Of a DNA stretch of 64,000 bases, positions 1 through 10,869 are shown one piece after another (position 1 is the stretch's first letter; every line of letters begins with the position of its first letter). Below the pieces are notes generated by a model, which saw only the letters and a program-made list of their open reading frames with translations, was not told the origin of the DNA and made no database searches. The position numbers were made by a program, and so were the translations under genes. Source of the DNA: Liquidambar formosana (Eukaryota; Streptophyta; Magnoliopsida; Saxifragales; Altingiaceae); assembly GCA_039720395.1 (NCBI GenBank), contig CM077826.1, positions 35,244,790 to 35,308,789 of the forward strand, given 5' to 3'.

Positions 1-834
1 AGTTCGAAGAAGAATTTGTTCCTTGCATCCCCATGTAGAGACAAACCACCTGATGTTTCGCCATGAGAGAGTTTGGAAGTAGCCCAACCATTCCCTCAAA
101 GAAAATTGATCAGGGAGTTCAACTCGACGGCAGCAGTAATGTTGAGGTTTGTATGGATTGATGGTGGCAGGAGATAAGAAATTAAGCCTTTCAAGAAGCC
201 ACATCTGCAGTAGAATGGGGCTCCCTCCTAATGGGGCTTGTGGGTTATCATGAACTTTGTCTAAACTGTTGAGAGTTTCAGCTAGCACTATGGGAATCAG
301 GTTGTTGTGTTCAAGAAGAAAAGGGATCAGTTCGCATATTTGAATAGGGACATAGAGAGTCCCCGTGGAGATAAGGAAGCGACCAATCAAGCAGAAAGCA
401 AGAGCATGTTGAGTGGGAAGGTTGAAATTCAAGGTACCTTTGCTGTCATGAGCCAAGAAGGAAGTTGCTATTTCCATGAGATTCACCTTATGATCCTTCA
501 CAAATATGGAGGCCTCTTGTTGAGAAATCCCAAGGAAGTTGGAGAAGGAAATCAAGTAACTTGAGCGTGGAGTAGGGAGGATGAAAGGTCCTACAGGTGA
601 AACTCCATACAAAGCGCAGAACTCTTCCATTGTTGGGCATAGTTCTTCATAGTTGAAGCGGAATACATGAAGTTGGGGATCCCAAAAATAAGTAGCAGCA
701 GTAAGAAGAGTGGTTTCAAGCTTCACATGCATCAAAGAGAACAACGGATCCAAGCAGTAGCGCTTGAACTCCTTCCTTGCCTCCGCACTCATAACCTTCA
801 GAAAATCACTCAAGAGTTTGTCTAGGGCTTCCAT
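1..834 (-). CDS. Antisense DUF7745/PMD-like protein, partial at window edge (element A)
   Basis: The reading frame starts at the ATG at 832-834 and stays open for all 278 codons to the window edge. Near residues 50-75 it reads TYFWDPQLHVFRFNYEELCP and then TMEEFCALYGV, the aromatic/acidic pattern I associate with DUF7745, a domain related to the plant mobile domain and common in plant retroelement-linked proteins. A Trp-rich stretch follows (LREWLGYFQ, NIRWFVSTWGC). In E the same gene carries two extra single bases; A lacks both, so A shows the ancestral frame. A TATA box (883-890, read on the minus strand) lies about 50 bp before the ATG. Molecular function is unknown. The family call is from memory of the motif pattern. 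Confidence 0.68.
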   Translation of the reverse strand, partial: MEALDKLLSDFLKVMSAEARKEFKRYCLDPLFSLMHVKLETTLLTAATYFWDPQLHVFRFNYEELCPTMEEFCALYGVSPVGPFILPTPRSSYLISFSNFLGISQQEASIFVKDHKVNLMEIATSFLAHDSKGTLNFNLPTQHALAFCLIGRFLISTGTLYVPIQICELIPFLLEHNNLIPIVLAETLNSLDKVHDNPQAPLGGSPILLQMWLLERLNFLSPATINPYKPQHYCCRRVELPDQFSLREWLGYFQTLSWRNIRWFVSTWGCKEQILLRT

Positions 835-1302
835 AACTTGCTCTCAATGAATGTTAGTAGGGTTTGAGACCCCTTGGATGTGCTTTTATAGGAAAAAATT
901 CGGAAATCCGTGTTTTGGAAGGTGGAATCCCGTCAAAATAGGAAGTTTCCTAAAATCAGGCGAAACACCGCTTCGGGCTCGGGTGACCACCCAGGCCTGG
1001 GCGGCTAGCCGCCTGGGCCCAGGCGGCTAGCCGCCCAGCCCCAGGTGGTCACCCGAGGCCGCCGTCTTGTTTCGCCCATTTTTGCCCTGTTATGCCTTCA
1101 TTTGGCCCTTTTGTGATGTTTTGACTTTTTTGTGCTTGATTTAAGCCCATTTTTCACTCAATACAAGATCATATCATTGCAATAAAGTTCGAACATAGAT
1201 TCATTAAGTATCCATAATAAAGGTTCAAGGTTGGGAATTGAGATTCCTAATTAATACATAACAAATAGATTCCAAACATTCCTAACAAGAGGTGAGTGAA
1301 AC
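835..1302. promoter_or_regulatory. Intergenic region between the two antisense genes of A, with palindrome and TATA box
   Basis: This stretch holds the promoter of the DUF7745-like gene and the 3' flank of the PMD gene. On the minus strand a TATAAAAG box (883-890) lies about 50 bp before the ATG. Further upstream is the 80-bp GC-rich palindrome at 978-1057. The remainder (1,060-1,302) is AT-rich without an open frame and probably includes the PMD polyadenylation region. Confidence 0.6.
978..1057. repeat. GC-rich 80-bp near-palindrome, copy upstream of the A DUF7745-like gene
   Basis: The outer arms are CTCGGGTGACCACC and GGTGGTCACCCGAG, exact inverted complements. Inside are two copies of the 14-bp palindrome GGCGGCTAGCCGCC separated by TGGGCCCA. 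The same module is in the LTRs and, in diverged form, upstream of the PMD gene. TGGGCC resembles the site II element bound by plant TCP factors; binding is only an inference. Confidence 0.85.
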
Positions 1303-3965
1303 TCAATGATTTCCCGTGGGCCTTCTCTTTCGACTTGGCCCAGCTCCATCATGCCCTGAACGAGGTGCTCTAGGAGGGGGCATATCCTGTGGTGGATTAG
1401 ATGATGATGCCTGTTGCAAACAAAGATAATGAGTTAGGAGGGTAATGGTGCCAATCCTAGTTAAAAGTTAATAAGATGATCACTTACTTGGGGATTTAAG
1501 CGTGCTTCCAGAACTGAGTTCTCTAAACTCATTCGCACAAGATCCCTCCTCAATCCTTCATTGAGTTCAATGCATTCCTGGGCATACTCCCGTGGAACCT
1601 AGGAAAGTATAAACATGGTTAACAATAATGAAAGAATCCAATTTCAAAAAAGATAAGAGTTTAGAACTCACATTCTCATAATATGGATCGATCTTGGGAT
1701 ATTCATCGAATGGTGGATGGGTAATATCAGTCTTCACAAATTTTGTCCCACTGCACAAGTTCACATACCAATTTAGTTGTGGGAGGGGTGGAGGTTGATT
1801 TCCTTCAAGGTCCTCATCCTCGTCATTGTAAGTCATCCCAGTGGCAGATCCAACTGTGGAGCTGTGTCCCCTTGCCCGTCGGCCCTGAAATTCAAATATT
1901 TGTCAAATGGAGTCTTTCATGTAATCTTAAAAAAGAGTTTAAGAGTGTGGGGAGCTCACCCCTTGAGGTGGGAGACCAGTGACCCTAGGATTCATTAGAT
2001 ATTGTCGGCAAAAGGCAGTGTATTCTATGCGAGGGGAGGTGAATCCCTCAGCATCCCAACCCCTCAGAGCTTCTTCTAGTTCATCACCCGCTAGGTGGCT
2101 AGTGTGCCTCATGTTCTCTGGTGGCATGGAAGGTGTCACAGCTGCATTCATGTTTCCATGGACTTGTCTCAGGACTCGTTCCCCAAGATACCAGCTTCTA
2201 CCTGTGGGGCCTTCAAAAAGGACCCTTTTGCTTGTCAACTCCAAACAAGAGGAGTACTTCTCGGGAAGCCTATGCTCCCACAACCTCCATGGATCCCATT
2301 CCACCTGTTGAGTTTGAAATGAGAAATGAAAAAAAATAAAGATAAAAAGATAAGGAGAAAGAAAGATTCTACCATATCAGCAGTCAAGCTGGCAAGATAT
2401 GCCCTTGCATGGGCATAATCGTGTCGATTGGAGGCTCTTGTAGCCAAGCAAGATGGAGCATAATTCTGAAGGATGGGCCATGACATGGCATCACTAGCAA
2501 GAGTCGGGCGACACATGTTCAGGTACTCGTAGTACCATATCTGTGGAAAACCAAAGAAAAAGAAGAAATCATGTGTGTGTTAAGTTTCGGGAAATAATAG
2601 AGAATTGAATGTTCTTTGTTACCTCCCAAACGAAAGGAAGTCCCCCAAAGTTCTTGGCAACTCCTCGGGACATGTCAGTCATGGAGCGATACATGTTTGC
2701 GAAAGCAGCTCCACCCCAATTGTATCTCCCAATTTTGTTCACATCTTCCATGCTAGCTAGCAACTCAAGTCGAGCCATGTCATTGGTGCCCGCAAAGAAG
2801 GTGCATGAAATCATGTAGAGCAAGAAAGCTCTCACAATGTATTGGGGATCCGTCCCCTCACTCTCTTCTTCAGTGGCAAAGGTGTTGTAGAGCCAAGTAC
2901 GGCGCACACCTTTTGGGCTTAATTCCGCTTCAACCCCAAGTAGAGCTACTATGTAGTTTTGATCCATGTTGGCATGTTCATAGTAGTCCAAGCGCTTGCC
3001 TTTCAAGCTCAACCCAGTTATCATGGTGAAATCCTTAGGGGTCATGGTCATCTCCCCGAAGCTAAAATGGAAAGTGTTGGTGGTGTCCCACCATAGCTCT
3101 GTCAAGGCAAATAATGCTTGCCTATCCCATTGCTCGTTCCATAGAGCATCTAGGAAGGGCTCAAAACCCGCCTTCTTTATTATCTTGCGAGCACGTGGTT
3201 GGGCATGATTCATATGTCTCCACCAAGAGATGAGTCCCTTTATTGATGTCCTTGTACGGAGACTTTGGAAGTCGGGCTATGTCAAAAGATTGTGTATTGA
3301 GTTAGCATAGAAAACATAGAGATATTGGGCATACATTGGTAATTGATTTCAAATGGTTTTCCAAAAGTTTTAAAATTTGGGTTTTGATTCATGAAATGAA
3401 TTAGGAATGAATGCCCATGACCTTGTGTATTCAAATTCATTGGTTTTGTAAGGATTGAACATGTTTTTGCCTTTCGGGCATTTTATCGAACACTTGGTGT
3501 GTGACTTGTTTTCAAGCATTGAAATGAAAGATTTTTGTATACCAAATCCTTGCCAAGACCATTTGACTTTACACTACAATGAAAACCAATTGATTTTTCA
3601 AGAATTGAACATGTTTTTGTCTCTTTGGCATTTTATCAAACACTTGGTGGGCATCTTTTCTCAAGCATTGGGAAACAAGCTTTTTGCACATTCAATCCTT
3701 GCCAAATCAATGAACTTGGCTTAACAATGATAGAAACAATCAAAAGAAGATCATGGGAATGCATTTTATCCAATAGAAATCAAAATTTCATGATAAACAT
3801 GTTAAGTTGGGAAGAACTAACCTCATGTTGGGAATGGAGGTAGGAGAGATGCTTCTTAGGTTCAAGCAACACCTTGTCTTGGGATGCATCATAGATTGGT
3901 GCCTTGTATGTATTCTTGATCACATAATATGGATACTTGATGTTGGAATCATTGCTAGAAGCCAT
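1303..3965 (-). CDS. Antisense plant mobile domain (PMD) protein, seven exons, intact (element A)
   Basis: Spliced on the minus strand from ATG 3,963-3,965 to TGA 1,303-1,305. Exons are 3,822-3,965, 2,623-3,276, 2,373-2,540, 1,960-2,304, 1,672-1,884, 1,488-1,598 and 1,303-1,410; all six introns are GT-AG and phase 0, giving 580 codons. The PMD core is clear: FHFSFGEMTMT at residues 117-127, then ITGLSLKG, then YNWGGAAFANMYRSM near 233-247, and a later RVLRQ motif. The C-terminus has a basic SRKRRP patch suggestive of nuclear import. Known Arabidopsis PMD proteins (MAIN, MAIL1) are nuclear and linked to gene expression and transposon silencing; what this retroelement version does is unknown. 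The 214-codon open frame covering exon 2 is identical to that of E. Antisense orientation explains why introns survive retrotransposition. Confidence 0.85.
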
Positions 3966-4740
3966 TGTTGGTGGTTGAGCTTGTATGTGAGAAAAATGGG
4001 TTTGATAAGGAAGATGATGAATTTGATCTTGTAACTTGATGATTGATGCTTGTTTTTGTTGTTGAATGGCTTGTTCTTGATGCTAATTCATGCACACAAC
4101 TTGAATTGAAAGTGAAACTTTGATTGAGAATGTGTTTGTGAGTGTTTGGAGAAGATGGAATGAGTTTCTAGAGAGAGAAACTCTCCATTTTCGAAATTGG
4201 GTGAGTGTGAGCACAAATGGGGGGTCAAGGGTTTAAAAACCCAGAATTTTGAGGACCCTAGCCTCGGGTAACCGCCCAGCATGGGGCGGCAAGCCGCCTG
4301 GGCTTGGGCGGCAAGCCACCAGCAGCCAGGTGGTCAGCCTCCCTTGCTCGCTCCGTTGCGCTCGTTTGGCCTTTGCTCGCCTATTCGCGCTTTTGAACCC
4401 TCTTTGAGATGAAATCTCAAGCATGTTTTGAGTTGAAAAATGAATAAATATCTTGACTTTGTTTGACATGAAATGATTTGAAAGAGATTGCATTGGTGGC
4501 CCTTGTGTGGGCATGGCATGCTAGTAGGGTTGAACAACCCTCTCTATGCATATGATTTTGATTGTTAGGGATGAATTCCCTCCTATGTCACTATGATTTG
4601 TTGTCATTTGGGATAAAGATACCTTCCCTATTTGCATGTGAGTGATTGCTTTCATGAGATAATTGTGTCTCCTATATGAGTTGGTGTTTGAGTTGAGGCA
4701 TGAATAGCCTCCATGTGAGATGACTTGGTGAACTTGTTGT
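3966..4740. promoter_or_regulatory. 5' flank of the A PMD gene
   Basis: Upstream of the PMD start codon on the minus strand lie a CT/CA-rich leader, a minimal upstream ORF (ATG AAT TAG, about 4,092-4,100), a weak TATA-like TTTTTAAA near 4,230-4,240 and a diverged palindrome at 4,263-4,338. From 4,345 to 4,740 the sequence is AT-rich with no open frame. No firm transcription start can be assigned. Confidence 0.45.
4263..4338. repeat. Diverged GC-rich palindrome upstream of the A PMD gene
   Basis: It has the layout of the 80-bp module (CTCGGGTAACC at one end, GGTGGTC near the other) but the inner units read GGCGGCAAGCC instead of GGCGGCTAGCC. It lies just upstream of the TATA-like sequence of the PMD gene. 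The same variant is in B (11,167-11,243) and E (25,512-25,588), so this diverged form predates the split of the three copies. Confidence 0.75.
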
Positions 4741-5775
4741 GTGTTGGTGAGTAGAAGCTTACCTTTGTCTTGATGACTTAGTGAGAGAAAGATGCCATCT
4801 TTCTCATGATTACATGCTTACCTTGATGATTTGAAAGATGCAATCTTTCCCCATGACTTGTGTTGACCTTGATGGTTTGATTATGAGAAGGGCGCGATCT
4901 TTCTCATGCTATGTGTTCACCTTGAGAGTTTGATATGAAAAGGATGCAATCTTTCTCACGTCCTATGTTTACCTTGATGACTTGAAAGATGCGATCTTTC
5001 CCAATGGTATGTGTTTACCCTGATTGAAGGTTGTGACCTTCCTCGTGCTATGTGACTACCTTAACAATTGAATGATAACCTTGATGGTTTGAATATGAGA
5101 AGGATGTATCTTTCTCATGCTTTGAGATAGCCTTGATGGCTTCCTGTGGTATGTGTTTACCTTGATTGATTTGAGCAAGAGAAGGACGTGATCTTTCTCG
5201 TGTTATGTGATTTACCTTGATATTTGAATGATAACCTTGACGGTTTGAATATGAGAAGGATGTATCTTTCTCATATTTTGGGATAGCCTTGATGGCATGG
5301 TGTTACCTCGTACTATTCGCCAGTTGTCACTGGCAAAGTATGGGAAGACCTTTCATCGAACGAAGTTCGATGTAAGCTATGGATACCTTGTACTATTCAC
5401 CAGTTGTCACTGGTACAGTATGGGAAGACCTTTCATCGAACGAAGTTCGATGTAAGTTATGGATACCTCGTACTATTCGCCAGTTGTCACTGGCATAGTA
5501 TGGGAAGACCTTTCATCGAACGAAGTTCGATGTAAGCTATGGATACCTCGTATTATTCACCAGTTGTCACTGGTACAGTATGGGATGTGATTACCTTGAT
5601 AATTGAGTAATAACCTTGACGGTTTGAATATGAGAAGGATGTATCTTTCTCATATTTTGGGATGGCCTTGATGGCATAATGTTACCTCGTACCATTCGCC
5701 AGTTGTCACTGGCATAGAATTGGAAGACCTTTCATCGAACGAAGTTCGATGTAACCTGTGGATACCTCATCTTGT
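4740..5775 (+). repeat. Subterminal tandem repeats of element A
   Basis: Two repeat types sit between the antisense PMD gene and the 3' LTR. From about 4,770 to 5,290, units built on ACCTTGATGG and ATCTTTCTCAT recur with irregular spacing. From about 5,303 to 5,760, an approximately 80-bp unit repeats about four times; each carries CCAGTTGTCACTGG and CATCGAACGAAGTTCGATG, both able to form short hairpins. No coding potential is convincing here. Hypervariable, tandem-repeat-rich 3' untranslated regions are a known trait of Tat/Ogre elements. Confidence 0.8.
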
Positions 5776-5975
5776 TCCCCAGTGAAACTGGTATACAGCA
5801 TGAGAGGAGTTCTGTAGAACTTATGAAGAGTACCTTTGTGCTTGTGTATGATGAATTCGAAGAATTCAATGATATGTTCACCCTCTTTTCCCCAGTGGGT
5901 CTTGATGAAATCAATTCCCCGGGCAAAAATGGGTTGTTCTTTTGGTCATTGGTTCGCAAGTGAAACTTGCTCGCC

Positions 5976-5988
5976 AATGAGGGGCTTC
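5976..5988 (+). other. Polypurine tract of element A
   Basis: AATGAGGGGCTTC directly precedes the TGTCACACC start of the 3' LTR, the expected place for the plus-strand primer. The same sequence precedes the LTRs of B, E and, slightly changed, G. Confidence 0.75.
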
Positions 5989-6702
5989 TGTCACACCCCA
6001 TTTTTGCCACCTGTCACCTTAGCTAGGGTTTGTCATTGCATGAGTCTTTTTGTTTCCTTTTTGAGTCTAGTCTTTTGCATTGAGTTTCTAGGGTCCTAAG
6101 GATGGTGTCTATGAATTTTGGTTCGATTTGGAGTTGATCTCGAGGGTTAATTAGAACTTTTGTGACTTGAGGGGCATAATTGTCTTTTTGATCACAAACT
6201 TTCCATTTGACCTTGAAATGATCTCCAAGTTGCCAATTGGAGTTCATATGGTTGTATTTGAGGTATTTGTGGGACCAATTCGATGAATTGGAGGTTCGGG
6301 ATTAGAATGGCTCAGCAAGGCTCAAGTTGGCTAAAAGACCTACTTCGGGTTAGCTCGAATTGGCTCATGATTTTCACTCTATGACTACTCATTTGACCTT
6401 GATTGGTCTTAATTTCATTCCCAAATGTGTTTAGGGAGGTTGAATTTCGAATTGGAAAGCATTCGGTGCAACCCTATGTGCATACCTAAGCTAAGCGATG
6501 GTGAGGCATAGCGGTTAACCACCTTTGTAGGACCCAACCATGCAGCCATGGCTAGGGTTTCTTGCCCTCAAGTGAATCAAATTACATTCCCCTTCGAAAC
6601 ACGGTCGTTTTGGCTTTCGTTTCGTCAAAATCGGAGTTGATTTGGGCCCTGAAACACATTTGGAAGCTGAAAGGGTCAAAAATGGGCTGAAGCTGACATG
6701 GC

Positions 6703-6782
6703 CTCGGGTGACCACCCAGGCCTGGGCGGCTAGCCGCCTGGGCCCAGGCTGCTAGCCGCCCAGCCCCAGGTGGTCACCCGAG
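6703..6782. repeat. GC-rich 80-bp near-palindrome in the A LTR
   Basis: Same module as 978-1057, with one inner unit altered (GCTGCTAGCCGCC). It lies about 190 bp upstream of the LTR TATA box, so it belongs to the U3 promoter region. Confidence 0.85.
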
Positions 6783-6969
6783 CCACTTTCCTATTTTGAG
6801 CCTTGACGCGGCTCCCATCCTATTTTCTCGGATTTGCTCGCCTTTGGCCGCCATTTAACCCTAATTTCAGCCTTATTTGACCTACTTGAGCCCCAAGGGA
6901 ACCTCTAAGAGCCCTTGGATCAATCCCTAGGGTTTTAATCCCAACCATTGAGGATTTTCCCTCAATCCC

Positions 6970-6977
6970 TATAAATA
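6970..6977 (+). promoter_or_regulatory. LTR TATA box of element A
   Basis: TATAAATA follows a conserved stretch ending CCTCAATCCC and is at the same LTR position in B (13,905-13,912) and E. Transcription should start about 30 bp downstream. Confidence 0.65.
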
Positions 6978-9108
6978 CCCCCTTATACTTCAGCAATAAG
7001 GGGACACTGGGGAGGCACTTTGGTGAGACTTGGAGGCTATGGCAGCCATCCTTAGGGTAGTTTAACCTAAACTTAGAGTGAGAGAGTGTGAGAGAAAACT
7101 TGAAGGAAGGCTGGAGCATTGCTTGAAGGCTTGAAGGAGGTTGTTTCCAGCAGTACACAAGAGAAGGAGGACTCCCTACAGCAGCAAAAGGATACTTCAC
7201 CATAGGTATTCCCCCCTTCCTCCTCATCTCTCTTTTAAAGTTAGGGTTTTTGCATAGAATAGGATGATTGCATATCAAAGCTTGTGTTTTTATCATGTCT
7301 TGTTGCTTCCATGCATGTTTAGGATCATATTTGTGGGCTGTTTAGTATGCTAGGATGTTATTCCATGTGATTTACTGCATGTTTGGGACTTTAGGGTTTC
7401 TTAGGTGCTTAAAATGGTTTTCTGCATGAAATAACTCTTTGGCATATTAGAGCTTATGTTTTTATTGTGTTTTGTTGCTTCCATTGGAATGTATGCATGA
7501 TTAGGATAATATTTATGGGCTGTTTAGTATGCTAGGATGATGTCCCATGTGATTTACTGCATGTTTGGGATTCTAGGGTTTCCTTAGTGCTGAAATTGAG
7601 TTTATGTTTAGAATAGCTATACTTCATGTGCAAGCTTGTATTTTTCTCATGTGTGGATGCTTCTATTGATTAATATGCATGATTAGCATGATGTCTATGA
7701 TGGGCTTTGCATGATTTAGAGTTATTTTATGTGATTTTGAGCACAATTGCGATTCTAGGGTTTCATTCATCCTTGTATTAGGAAAGTAGCATATGGCATG
7801 ATAGCTTAGGGTTTTTCTTTGTGTTTGATATATATGTGCTGCATATTTGATAACTATGATATTCTTCTGCATTCATAATAGTGGATTTTAGTGTTTTTTG
7901 CATGTCATTGCATGTAGGGTTGAATTAGGGTTTTAGTTAGCTTATGATTCATGTTGTTGCATGACTTGTGGTTGATTTTAAGCCTTATTTCAATTCTGTC
8001 CAGATCTGTTATTTGTCCTTGATATGATATTTTGAGCATGTGTTAGCCCATGTTTGGGCATGATAATGGCTTGATTTGGAATCTAGCTTGTTTGGTTGGT
8101 ATTTTTGGTATGTTTTGCATGGAAATTGCAGGTGCTTTGACAGGTACAACAGGTGCAACTACCCCACCAATGTGGGGTGGTTATTTTGGCTATTGTGAGA
8201 TGAAATCTTACAAATAAGGTAATTACCCTATGCAATAGGGTGGTTACTTTGACAGGTTGCTTTTGCTTAAGGTAAGTAGGGTGTGAGGGTGCCCCAATTC
8301 ACCCTTCTTTCCTTTCCTTGAAACTTTCCCTTTCTCCCTCCCTAGGGTTGTTTCCTAATAGAGGGGTATGGTAGATTCTATAGTTTCCTTTCAATAAAGA
8401 TACCTTTTAAATCAAAGTTTCCATCTTTATCAAAATTCCATATCTTACCAAAATTCTTTTGAGAATCATTTATTTTGGAAACTTACCATGTTTTACTTGA
8501 AAGGAAACTTAGGGTTTACCATAGGCCTTGATTAGGTTATAACCCTATTCCCTTTCGAACTACGTGGACTTTGATCCATGTATTTCCATACATGGTACGT
8601 AGGCGCTCCTTGTGAGGTTCAAGTCCGCCCTAGGATACTAAGTATCCTAGGTTTTCTTCTCCCCCCTCTTTCTTTTTTCTGTTTTTTCTTTGATTTACAT
8701 GATTATATGGATGAATGAATGAATGATATGCATGCTGTCTTGTGATGATAACTGTTGATTTATGTGTGATTAAGACTTTGATTTAGCCCAATTAAATTAA
8801 GAGACCGTTTAGGGCGATATGGGTGCCTATAGGCTTTGCCTAGAACCTTCCCATATCGTAACTTAGCCTCCGAATCCCCGAATTCTCTGGTTTCCAAAAG
8901 ATCATTTGCCTTACCATTTTTAAATATGGAGTCAATCTTTTGTTTTCCTAAAACAAAACTGTTTTTAGGGTTTTCCTTGTTTCCTTTAAAAAATAAGGTG
9001 GCGACTCCTTTCTTTTTCCAAACCCATTCGTGGGCCCTCTTTTCCTGGGTCCACAGATTGGCGACTTTTAAACCCTCCTGTGGGCCTTAACCATTTCTGG
9101 GGTTCACA

Positions 9109-10869
9109 GGGGCCTTCAAAGAGGACCCTTTTGCTTGTCAACTCCAAACAAGAGGAGTACTTCTCGGGAAGCCTATGCTCCCACAGCCTCCATGGATCCC
9201 ATTCCACTTGTTGAGTTTGAAATGAGAAATGAAAAAAGAAAGATAAAAAAGATAAAGTGAGAGAAAGATTTTACCATATCAGCAGTCAAGCTGGCAAGAT
9301 ATGCCCTTGCATGGGCATAATCATGTCGATTGGAGGCTCTTGTAGCCAAGCAAGATGGAGCATAATTCTGAAGGATGGGCCATGACATGGCATCACTAGC
9401 AAGAGTTGGGCGACACATGTTCAGGTACTCGTAGTACCATATCTGGGGAAAACCAAAAAAATATAGATGAAATCATGTGTGTGTTAAGTTTCGGGAAATA
9501 ATAGAGAATTGAATGTTCTTTGTTACATCCCAAACGAAAGGAAGTCCCCCAAAGTTCTTTGCAACTCCTCGGGACATGTCAGTCATGGAGCGATACATGT
9601 TTGCGAAAGCAGCTCCACCCCAATTGTATCTCCCAATTTTGTTCACATCTTCCATGCTAGCTAGCAACTCTAGTCGAGCCATGTCATTGGTGCCCGCAAA
9701 GAAGGTACATGAAATCATGTAGAGCAAGAAAGCTCTCACAATGTATTGGGGATCCGTCCCCTCACTCTCTTCTTCAGTGGCAAAGGTGTTGTAGAGCCAA
9801 GTACGGCGCACACCTTTTGGGCTCAGTTCCGCTTCAACCTCGAGTAGAGCTACTATGTAGTTCTGGTCTATGTTGGCTTGTTCGTAGTATTCCAAGCGCT
9901 TGCCTTTCAAGCTCAACCCAGTTATCATGGTGAAATCCTTAGGAGTCATGGTCATCTCCCCGAAGCTAAAATGGAAAGTGTTGGTGGTGTCCCACCATAG
10001 CTCTGTCAAGGCAAATAATGCTTGCCTATCCCATTGCTCGTTCCATAGAACATCTAGGAAGGGCTCAAAACCCGCCTTCTTTACTATCTTGCGAGCACGT
10101 GGTTGGGCATGTTCCATATATCTCCACCATGAGATGAGCCCCTTTATTGATGTCCTTGTACGGAGACTTTAGAAGTCGGGCTATGTCAAAAGATTGTGTA
10201 TTGAGTTAGCATTGAAAACATAGAGATATTGGGCATACATTGATAATTGATTTCAAATGGTTTTCCAAAAGTTTTAAAATGTGGGTTTTGATTCATGAAA
10301 TGAATTAGAAATGAATGCCCATGACTTTGTGTATTCAAATTCATTGATTTTGTAAGGATTGAACATGTTTTTGCCTTTCGGGCATTTTATCGAACACTTG
10401 GTGTGTAACTTGTTTTCAAGCATTGAAATGAAAGATTTTTGTATATCAAATCCTTGCCAAGACCATATGACTTGGTTCTACAATGCAAACCAATTGATTT
10501 TTCAAGAATTGAACATGTTTTTGTCTCTTTGGCATTTTATCAAACACTTGGTGGGCATCTTTTCTCAAGCATTGGGAAACAAGCTTTTTGCACATTCAAT
10601 CCTTGCCAAATCAATGAACTTGGCTTAACAATGATAGAAACAATCAAAAGAAGATCATGGGAATGCATTTTATCCAATAGAAATCAAAATTTCATGATAA
10701 ACATGTTAAGTTGGGAAGAACTAACCTCATGTTGGGAATGGAGGTAGGAGAGATGCTTCTTAGGTTCAAGCAACACCTTGTCTTGGGATGCATCATAGAT
10801 TGGTGCCTTGTATGTATTCTTGATCACATAATATGGATACTTGATGTTGGAATCATTGCTAGAAGCCAT
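9109..10869 (-). pseudogene. Disrupted PMD gene of element B (exons 1-3 and part of 4)
   Basis: Exons by homology to A and E are 10,726-10,869, 9,527-10,180, 9,275-9,442 and a piece of exon 4 at 9,109-9,207, where element A cuts in. Splice sites are still GT-AG; the intron 3 acceptor is AACAAG instead of CAACAG. The fourth codon of exon 2 is changed from CAA to TAA (minus strand, near 10,170), a premature stop at about codon 52. The exon 2 protein otherwise differs from the A/E version at a few residues, such as MEHAQ for MNHAQ and EYYEQANI for DYYEHANM. Both insertion and nonsense make it non-functional. Confidence 0.85.

Larger units (their letters stand above)
1..9108 (+). mobile_element. 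Element A: 3' part of a Tat-type Ty3/gypsy retrotransposon carrying antisense genes
   Basis: This is the downstream portion of an LTR retrotransposon whose sense strand is plus; its gag-pol lies left of the window. From left to right it holds a DUF7745-like gene (minus), a PMD gene (minus), a block of subterminal tandem repeats, a purine-rich tract and a 3' LTR ending in GGTTCACA. It is nearly the reverse complement of 20,554-29,858 in element E, and that is how its orientation and missing part are inferred. The right end falls inside exon 4 of the PMD gene of element B, so A was inserted into B. The 5' LTR and left target duplication are outside the window. Confidence 0.88.
5989..9108 (+). 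repeat. 3' LTR of element A
   Basis: The LTR is 3,120 bp, from TGTCACACC to GGTTCACA, with TG...CA ends. It holds the 80-bp GC palindrome at 6,703-6,782, a TATA box at 6,970-6,977, a large AT-rich R/U5 region with repeated AGGGTTT-type motifs, a CTACGT...ACGTAG stem region near 8,562-8,602 and a 21-bp palindrome at 8,630-8,650. No ORF inside resembles a protein; the listed open frames are short. It is nearly identical to the E LTRs in the opposite orientation. Confidence 0.9.

Noticed and set aside
1979..2339. Plus-strand ORFs overlapping PMD exons of A
   Set aside because: They are shadows of exon 4; the minus-strand frame has PMD motifs and splice sites, the plus-strand frames do not.
5303..5760. 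Regularly spaced hairpin repeats resembling a CRISPR array
   Set aside because: Whole units are repeated including the spacers, the context is a plant retrotransposon tail, and no cas-like gene is near.
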